Part shown: positions 52,247 through 57,305 of the stretch, in pieces
Numbering within the stretch: the stretch's first letter is position 1
How the letters are laid out: each line of letters starts with the position of its first letter
Assembly: GCA_002314455.1 (NCBI GenBank)
Contig: DCFZ01000002.1
Coordinates: 66,017 to 123,321, forward strand
DNA: 57,305 bases
Source: Lentisphaeria bacterium UBA1791
Lineage (GTDB): Bacteria > Verrucomicrobiota > Lentisphaeria > Victivallales > Victivallaceae
Reading direction: 5' to 3'
Notes under the pieces: model-generated
What the model was told of the DNA's origin: nothing
The model's database searches: none
What the model saw: only the letters and a program-made list of their open reading frames with translations
Position numbers and translations under genes: made by a program

Positions 52247-54209
52247 TGTTTGATTCTCCAGAGTCAGCGGTTGCCTTGTCGTTTGCAGGAAGAAAATCTT
52301 TCAAAATGGATTTTATCGCTGCTTGGTAATTCTGGGCATCTTCTTTATCCCAAACCCAGGAATCGTTTTTCCCCGGAGTGTAAAATTTTGAGAAAACGTT
52401 TTTGGTACACACTGGGAAGAATGGAATGCCGCCTTTTATGTGGTTGGGGGTTATATCAATAGAAGGCGGGTTATCTTTTTGGACCACAAACTCATAGCAG
52501 ATGGAAGAATCTTTCCCCAGCAGAATTCGACGCTTGGCTGGAAAAAGTGCGTTCCCGTAGGATTTATTGGTGTGCTCATCCAATAAAGCAAAATTCCAAA
52601 TTTGATTCTTTTCTTGTTCGTTGAGGGGATTTTTCATTGAGTTGGAATAAAATTTCAGGAGTTCGCCTTGTAATGTTGTAAAGTTACGCTTTTGTTGGTT
52701 GTTGCAAAATGTGAACAATTTTTTCTTTAATTTATTATCAATTTTATTTTGGAGGTCATACCAGGCATTGCAGATCCATTCTTTTTGATCTGCATAATCT
52801 ATTACTTCGTTGGTCGTGTTGGAATCGATATGCTCTACATTCCATGTCTCGCTTTTATACAAATGGAAGGGGAAGCGATAAAAAGCCGGGAGTGTGTATG
52901 CTTGATTCGCGCAGTAGTTTTGATTTTGCGCAACTACCGTTTGGATATTAAAAAGTAAAAGAAGCGGCACGCAATTTTTTCGCTCGTTATCATTGTAGTT
53001 TTTGTTGAAACCAAAATTTTGTATTTTTTTCCGGATCTCTTCCTTGATTGTGTTAATGAAATCTTTTTTCCTTGGTGAGGTGGTGAACTTTGTCAATAAA
53101 GCTTTTACAGAGATTTTTGGAGGGACGATGAGGAGATATCCGATATAGTGATATAGTTCGCAATCATTGTACCACTCTTTTAAAATATCGAATTTTTCTC
53201 GGACTTTTGACCATGCCCTTTCGATTTTGCTCCTGTTTTCTTCTGAGTTCACATCTGCTTTGTAAAAGAAATGGTAAAAGTAGCGAAATGTTTTGTGTTG
53301 ATCGGTTCCGATCGCTTCGTGTTTTGCGTTGTCATCCTGATTTTGAAAAAGTCCTAATTCGTCGTCTTCTTGAATCCAATCCAGCAATAATTCAATGCGC
53401 GTCGGTTTGTCAAATCCTTTGTCGTGGAAAAACATCCAAAATTCATCGTTTTGCAAGGTATACTCGATCTCGTCCCATTGCAACGCAAGTTCCGATTGCC
53501 GCAATGCAAGAGATTTCGTTTCTCCGTTTTTCCAATTCGAGCGATTCAGCATCATCGCTTTGATCAATTCGGCGTTCGTCAGCGGAATTTTTCCGATGTT
53601 GAGTCGGGTAAAAACGGCAATGGGATCCGGATCGTCCGATTTGAACCAAATGAATTGGACTTTGTTTAAGAGTGTATCTTTAAATGTTGTTTTAAAATCT
53701 TCATTTTTGTTGTCGAACCATTTATTGATTGTTTCATACGCTTGCGCCATATGAAAAAAATCAATGTTGCTTTGGGCATTCTCCGGCGTTTGTTTCTCTA
53801 TCTCATCAAGAAATCTAGCACTTTGCTCTCTCGTATCATAGACGATAGAATATTTTTCCCCATACCCAAGATAAGTGAGCAAAATATAGATGGTTGTCAA
53901 TCGTTGCTGACCGTCGATGACTTCCCATCGCACGGAGTGGTCAAGGTTCTTTTTTAGGTCGATCCAGTTTTTGTCGTTTGCTAAGGCCTGAGCAGATTCT
54001 TCATTCGGTATTAATTTGTCCTTTACAACTAACGGTTGCAAACAATAGAAATCATTTGCATTGGGTTTGGAAGCTATAAATTCCTCAATGTCATCCAGCA
54101 GATCTTTAACCTGCTGTTCAGTCCAGCGGTAGCCGCGTTGGTAACGCGGTATGAAGAAATTTTTCCCGAGTAGATCGCAAATCGGAACCAACTTTAAGTT
54201 TTCGTCCAT
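52239..54209 (-). CDS. DUF262 protein C with HNH (DUF1524-like) nuclease
   Basis: 656 aa. DUF262: IPRYQRGYRWTE (20-31) and IDGQQRLTT (98-106), GKIPLTNAELIKAMML. C-terminal HNH: WNVEHIDSN with H460, then IWNFALLDEHTNKSYGNALF and PAKRR (N539, N548), the GmrSD DUF1524 arrangement. So nuclease and NTPase are in one chain, as in GmrSD. AAGGGGA fixes ATG 54209. Base use is AT-rich compared with the flanking genes. A near-consensus sigma70 promoter is upstream. Anti-phage activity is inferred from family. Confidence 0.82.
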   Translation of the reverse strand: MDENLKLVPICDLLGKNFFIPRYQRGYRWTEQQVKDLLDDIEEFIASKPNANDFYCLQPLVVKDKLIPNEESAQALANDKNWIDLKKNLDHSVRWEVIDGQQRLTTIYILLTYLGYGEKYSIVYDTREQSARFLDEIEKQTPENAQSNIDFFHMAQAYETINKWFDNKNEDFKTTFKDTLLNKVQFIWFKSDDPDPIAVFTRLNIGKIPLTNAELIKAMMLNRSNWKNGETKSLALRQSELALQWDEIEYTLQNDEFWMFFHDKGFDKPTRIELLLDWIQEDDELGLFQNQDDNAKHEAIGTDQHKTFRYFYHFFYKADVNSEENRSKIERAWSKVREKFDILKEWYNDCELYHYIGYLLIVPPKISVKALLTKFTTSPRKKDFINTIKEEIRKKIQNFGFNKNYNDNERKNCVPLLLLFNIQTVVAQNQNYCANQAYTLPAFYRFPFHLYKSETWNVEHIDSNTTNEVIDYADQKEWICNAWYDLQNKIDNKLKKKLFTFCNNQQKRNFTTLQGELLKFYSNSMKNPLNEQEKNQIWNFALLDEHTNKSYGNALFPAKRRILLGKDSSICYEFVVQKDNPPSIDITPNHIKGGIPFFPVCTKNVFSKFYTPGKNDSWVWDKEDAQNYQAAIKSILKDFLPANDKATADSGESNNE

Positions 54210-54260
54210 GTCATCTATCCCCTTTGTAGATGCTGAAAATATGCATTTGGTATCGCATCT

Positions 54261-54289
54261 ATTATACCGCAATATTCCATGAAAGTCAA
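54261..54289 (-). promoter_or_regulatory. sigma70 promoter of DUF262 C-B operon
   Basis: Minus strand TTGACT (54284-54289), 17 bp, TATAAT (54261-54266), near-consensus. Confidence 0.78.
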
Positions 54290-54379
54290 ATGCGACATTT
54301 ATCTTATCCAACTAAAAATTACTATCGTCTGTTTTTTGACATTCCATGCGGACAATTGCTCGATCAAGCCCGGAGGACG

Positions 54380-54571
54380 CGATACTTGGAAAGGGAGTCC
54401 GTGGGGAAAACCGGTCTGGTGACCGACTGGTTTGCCCCCGGTGCGTAACCGGGAGGCGCATTTTGATTTTTCTTTCCGCAGAAAAGCGGGGAGAAAAATC
54501 AAAAGGTGCCGAATCTGTTCTCACACGCGCCAAGTTTCGTCGCATTTCAAGTATTGATCCCGCTTCGCGGG
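54380..54571 (+). ncRNA. structured RNA candidate
   Basis: Helices: P1 12 bp, 54380-54391 with 54545-54556 (two G-U). Hairpin GGGG..AACC.GGUC-UGGU-GACC..GGUU..CCCC at about 54403-54438. Long stem 54455-54479 with 54486-54510 (about 24 bp, three G-U, one mismatch). CCCGC/GCGGG at 54559-54571. The G-U pairs would be A-C mismatches on the other strand, so the plus strand is transcribed. TTGACA at 54336-54341 is a possible -35, the -10 is poor. No ORF. It lies between the DUF262 operon and the activator gene. Some resemblance to cobalamin riboswitch segments, but no B12 box in the right place. Confidence 0.6.
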
Positions 54572-54583
54572 CGCTTGGGGAGC

Positions 54584-54611
54584 GCGAGGGGGCGGCGTGA
54601 ACGCCCCTCGC
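54584..54611. terminator. GC-rich hairpin at end of the activator gene
   Basis: GCGAGGGG.CG (54584-54594) pairs with CGCCCCTCGC (54602-54611). No T run; probably marks the end of the leftward activator gene. Confidence 0.4.
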
Positions 54612-54624
54612 ATTCCCGGCTGTT

Positions 54625-56088
54625 TCACTCCAAATATTTTTTCACGGTGTTTCTCGCGACGTTGAGGGCGTCGGCGGTTTTGCTGAGGTTGTGGTCGTAT
54701 TTGTCGTAGACGCGCTTGACGTGGGCACGGATCGCGCTTTCGAGATCGTCGGGCGGAGCGGGGGCGACTTGCGGAGCGAGACTTGCCGTCATTTGCTTTT
54801 GCTCGGCGATGAGTTTTGCGAAATCGGTCTCCTCGAGGACGCTCGCGCGCTCGAGCAAGTTGAAAAGTTCGCGGACGTTGCCCGGGTAATCGTAGTTTTT
54901 CAACGCTTCGATTTGCTCCGGCGCGAGATGCTTTTTGTGCTGTTTCAGCCAGTAGCCGTTGGCAATCTGGTCGATGTCGCTTTTGTGCTCACGCAAGGGC
55001 GGCATGTGGATCTGAACGACATTCAGCCGGTAAAAGAGATCCTTGCGGAACTTGCCGTCGCGCACCATCGCCGCGAGGTCTCGGTTAGTCGCCGAAATGA
55101 GCCGCACATTGACTTCGATCTCCTCCTTGCCGCCTAAAAGCGTGAAACGCCCTTCCTCCAATACGCGGAGCAAGATTCCCTGCGCTTCCAGCGGGAGTTC
55201 GCCGATCTCGTCGAGAAAAAGCGTGCCGCCGTCCGCCTGTTTGAAAAGTCCCTGCCGGGTCTCGTCCGCGCCGGTGTACGCGCCCTTCTGGTGGCCGAAA
55301 AAGCGGCTTTCCAAAAGATTCGGCGTCACGCTCGCGCAGTTGAAAGCGACGAAAGGCTCGTTTTTGCGCGACGATTTGTTGTGGATCTGCAAGGCGATCG
55401 TCTCCTTGCCGGTGCCGCTTTCGCCGGAAATCAGGACGCGCGCGTGGTCGTGCGGCGCGATGCGGTTGATGCGTCCCAAAAGATCCTCCATCGCCGCGCT
55501 GTGCCCGACAAGTTCGCGGCTGCCGTAGCGCAGATAATGGCTGACCAACTGCCGCTCGGAGTCGCTCCAGCGGAAATCGGGGTCGCACTTGGCGATATGG
55601 CGGATGGCGTTGCCGTATGTCGCCTCGTCCTGATAGTTACGGTAGGCGTACATCGCGGCTTCGAGCAACCGGAAATAAGGCTGCGACTCCGCCGTTGGCT
55701 TTTCGTTGACGAGGGGCAGGAGGTCTTTGTATTCAAGGTGGTAGAGTTCCGCGACCGCCCCGGTCACGGAATCAGTTGCGATGAAAACTTTCATCAGATC
55801 GTTGATCCCCGCGGGTATGATGTCCGGCAAATCCATGCAACTTGCCCACGTGACGGCAACTCCCTTGGTTTTCAACTTCTGCAACGACTTCATCAACGCC
55901 GCGGGATCGCCGGAAAGATTGACTCCGCAGATTAGAATTTCGTCGTAGTCAGTCGACGCCGCGAGCATTTCCGGCAACCGCCTGGCGCTGACGCCGTAAA
56001 CAAATGCCGTCGGATTTTTGCGCAACGCAAGCGCCGCCGCCGCCGCGTAATCTTTCCAGCCCCACCCGGTCAAGATCAGTCGCTTCAT
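54625..56088 (-). CDS. sigma54-dependent activator with unusual N-terminal domain
   Basis: 487 aa. Residues 1-190 are an alpha/beta sensor domain unlike response regulator, GAF or PAS folds. Its pattern (LTGWGWKDYAAAAALAL, YDEILICGVNLSGDPAAL, GVAVTWASCMD) resembles a DHH/NrnA-like phosphoesterase with the catalytic D/H residues lost. Residues 193-420 are the AAA+ core: Walker A SGESGTGKE (221-229), L1 loop GAYTGA (269-274, contacts sigma54), Walker B TLFLDEIGELP (289-299). The C-terminal Fis-like HTH (LSKTADALNVARNTVKKYLE) binds the activator palindrome. Autoregulated from P5. ATG 56088 has GGAGG. The architecture compares with RtcR, which has a CARF sensor. Confidence 0.85.
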   Translation of the reverse strand: MKRLILTGWGWKDYAAAAALALRKNPTAFVYGVSARRLPEMLAASTDYDEILICGVNLSGDPAALMKSLQKLKTKGVAVTWASCMDLPDIIPAGINDLMKVFIATDSVTGAVAELYHLEYKDLLPLVNEKPTAESQPYFRLLEAAMYAYRNYQDEATYGNAIRHIAKCDPDFRWSDSERQLVSHYLRYGSRELVGHSAAMEDLLGRINRIAPHDHARVLISGESGTGKETIALQIHNKSSRKNEPFVAFNCASVTPNLLESRFFGHQKGAYTGADETRQGLFKQADGGTLFLDEIGELPLEAQGILLRVLEEGRFTLLGGKEEIEVNVRLISATNRDLAAMVRDGKFRKDLFYRLNVVQIHMPPLREHKSDIDQIANGYWLKQHKKHLAPEQIEALKNYDYPGNVRELFNLLERASVLEETDFAKLIAEQKQMTASLAPQVAPAPPDDLESAIRAHVKRVYDKYDHNLSKTADALNVARNTVKKYLE

Positions 56089-56207
56089 AAAAACCTCCAA
56101 ATTTTGAGCGATTGTTGTTTCACTTTTGACTATATCGCCGACTGCAAATTTTTGCAACCATCCTTGCCGTCAAAAGTCAAAATTTTTCTCTGTCTGCTCA
56201 AAAATGA

Positions 56208-56282
56208 AGCATTTCCCGTGCCAATAGAGTGCCGAGCGTGCCACTGCTGTACTTTTCTGATGAATTGTTTAATTTTTGACCG
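56208..56282 (-). promoter_or_regulatory. sigma54 promoter P5 with upstream activator site
   Basis: Promoter TTGGCACGGGAAATGCT (56208-56224). The activator site on the plus strand, TGTTTAATTTTTGACCG (56266-56282), keeps the right half of the palindrome and lies 41 bp upstream, one helical turn more than at P3/P4. The activator thus probably controls itself. Confidence 0.75.
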
Positions 56283-56302
56283 CTGTGTTTAAATTTTACT
56301 GT

Positions 56303-56330
56303 TTGCATACGCTGAAAATTGTTTTATAAT
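56303..56330 (+). promoter_or_regulatory. sigma70 promoter of DUF3825 gene
   Basis: TTGCAT (56303-56308), 16 bp, TATAAT (56325-56330). The leader after it holds a 10-bp hairpin ACTTGCATTG/CAATGCGAGT (56342-56351, 56358-56367). Confidence 0.6.
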
Positions 56331-56468
56331 AAGTGGATTTTACTTGCATTGTGCTACCAATGCGAGTATTGTATTTATGGCAACTTGAAATCGCCACAAG
56401 GAATGTGTGTCTGTAGAATAGAAGAAGGCACGAGTAAGTAACATTTATTGAATACAGGAGGCTGAAGG

Positions 56469-57278
56469 ATGGATTTGTTTTCCCGAGAAAAAAATCAAGA
56501 CCCTTCTACGGTGTTTGCTCACTTTCGCTATGATGGGAAAAGAGGAGAGAGTTTTTGGACTCCTTTTCAGAAATTGGCGGATATGGCGCAACCGGAAAAT
56601 TGGAATTACAACGATCCGAATTCTTCCAAGGATTTGCCGATTTTACGCGGTTACTTGCGTTATACCTTTCAAAGGCTGTGGGAGCAGGGGAAAATCGCTT
56701 ATTCCCAGGATAAAACATTGTCTTGTTTTAATACAGGTCTACAGACTCCCGATGAGAAAGATATCTTTGCGCTGTTTTTTGAAAATAAGCGTGCGGAGGA
56801 ATTTCATGCCCCGAAATGGACGTTTTTGCGTTTTTCGGACTCATATAATTTAAAAGACATTTATCCCTTGCCTGCTTTGGCAACTTATTGGGATAACACG
56901 GACGAGTTGGTATTCGACCTTTCGTATGATATTGAATTGCAATTCGATCACATTTATGAAGACAATAAAAACCGTCTTCCCGTGGAATTACAGGACAACC
57001 GCACACTTGCGTTGCATGCTTTGACCGGAGCCGTAGAAGGGTTGAAAGAAAAAATCCGGCGCAATTATAAAATTGCAATTCCGCATTGGTATGATGGTCA
57101 TGTGCAGCTGTTGTTGCCGCTTTGCCTCCTCGATCCTCTGAAAGCGGATGTCGCTTTAGTGGTTGCCAAGGATAAAAACAGAAAAATTTATCGAGGCGCA
57201 ACCATTTTGGAGATGTATATGGCATATCAGGATGCCCGCTTGCTCTGTCGTCCCGATAGCGATTGGCTGAATCCTTAA
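56469..57278 (+). CDS. DUF3825-domain protein
   Basis: 269 aa covering one DUF3825 domain: LPILRGYLRYTFQRLWEQGK, SCFNTGLQTPDEKDIFALFF, FDHIYEDNKNRLP, IRRNYKIAIPHWYDGHVQLL, MYMAYQDARLLCRPDSDWL. Known relatives occur in bacteria and fungi, often fused to OST-HTH/LOTUS domains, suggesting an RNA link, but no function is established. AGGAGG precedes ATG 56469. Divergent from the activator gene across a shared intergenic region. Confidence 0.78.
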   Translation: MDLFSREKNQDPSTVFAHFRYDGKRGESFWTPFQKLADMAQPENWNYNDPNSSKDLPILRGYLRYTFQRLWEQGKIAYSQDKTLSCFNTGLQTPDEKDIFALFFENKRAEEFHAPKWTFLRFSDSYNLKDIYPLPALATYWDNTDELVFDLSYDIELQFDHIYEDNKNRLPVELQDNRTLALHALTGAVEGLKEKIRRNYKIAIPHWYDGHVQLLLPLCLLDPLKADVALVVAKDKNRKIYRGATILEMYMAYQDARLLCRPDSDWLNP

Positions 57279-57305
57279 TAATGTTTCTTCGACGGTTTAT
57301 GGCAC
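57279..57305. other. right window edge, repeat of the 43171 motif
   Basis: After the DUF3825 stop the bases TTTCTTCGACGGTTTATGGC(AC) are near-identical to 43172-43194. The element, if mobile, continues outside the window. Confidence 0.3.

Noticed and set aside
54340..54571. Cobalamin riboswitch
   Set aside because: Parts resemble the conserved core (GCCCCCGG...GUAACCGG) but the B12 box-like AGCCCGGAGGAC is at the wrong end and no B12 gene follows.
54340..54620. RNase P RNA, 6S RNA or tmRNA
   Set aside because: Length and conserved elements do not match any of them.

Overview
The window reads as chromosomal DNA of a Gram-negative, PVC-type bacterium. A Lentisphaerota/Victivallales-like source is my best inference. 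It rests on secreted carbohydrate-active proteins, a QPQF-repeat protein, sigma54 control and a very uniform sigma70 promoter (TTGnnn, 16-18 bp, TATATT). No rRNA or tRNA gene is present to confirm it.

Layout. (1) 1-2650: terminator hairpins, then two leftward genes, a Wzz/BY-kinase polysaccharide co-polymerase and a DUF3298 lipo/secreted protein. (2) 2560-26110: one rightward surface-polysaccharide operon of about 23.5 kb, headed by a NusG/RfaH-type antiterminator. It contains a dTDP-3-acetamido-3,6-dideoxyhexose module (ketoisomerase/acetyltransferase fusion plus aminotransferase), a Wzx flippase, a Wzy-like polymerase, about ten glycosyltransferases, several acyltransferases and two odd fusions (nucleotidyltransferase-P-loop kinase; kinase-like-GT-C). 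Several reading frames are broken, mostly at short A runs, and one glycosyltransferase carries an 11-G tract. (3) 26130-32370, leftward: TrpB2 behind a Trp-rich leader peptide and attenuator, a DAHP synthase-prephenate dehydratase fusion behind a Phe-rich leader peptide and attenuator, then lactate permease and an alpha/beta hydrolase. (4) 32500-41720: a small RNA candidate, a secreted hydrolase-like protein, LysR, IclR, a beta-helix/SGNH esterase fusion and an MscS channel. (5) 41800-57305: an island with five sigma54 (-24/-12) promoters, several sharing an upstream palindrome TGGTCAAAATTTGACCA. They drive a QPQF-repeat protein, a double AAA+ ATPase, a Cys-rich peptide, a DUF262 gene and the sigma54 activator itself. 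Between them lie a sigma70-driven DUF262/DUF262-HNH pair, a well-supported structured RNA and a DUF3825 gene.

Region 2 assembles and exports a surface glycan under antitermination. Region 3 is aromatic amino acid synthesis with paired attenuation control. Region 5 looks like an inducible stress, RNA-damage or anti-phage response: one activator with a putative nucleotide-sensing N-terminal domain and a set of targets built around ATPase and DUF262 proteins. The regulon in region 5 and the leaderless attenuators in region 3 are the most novel parts. All functional statements are from sequence reading only.
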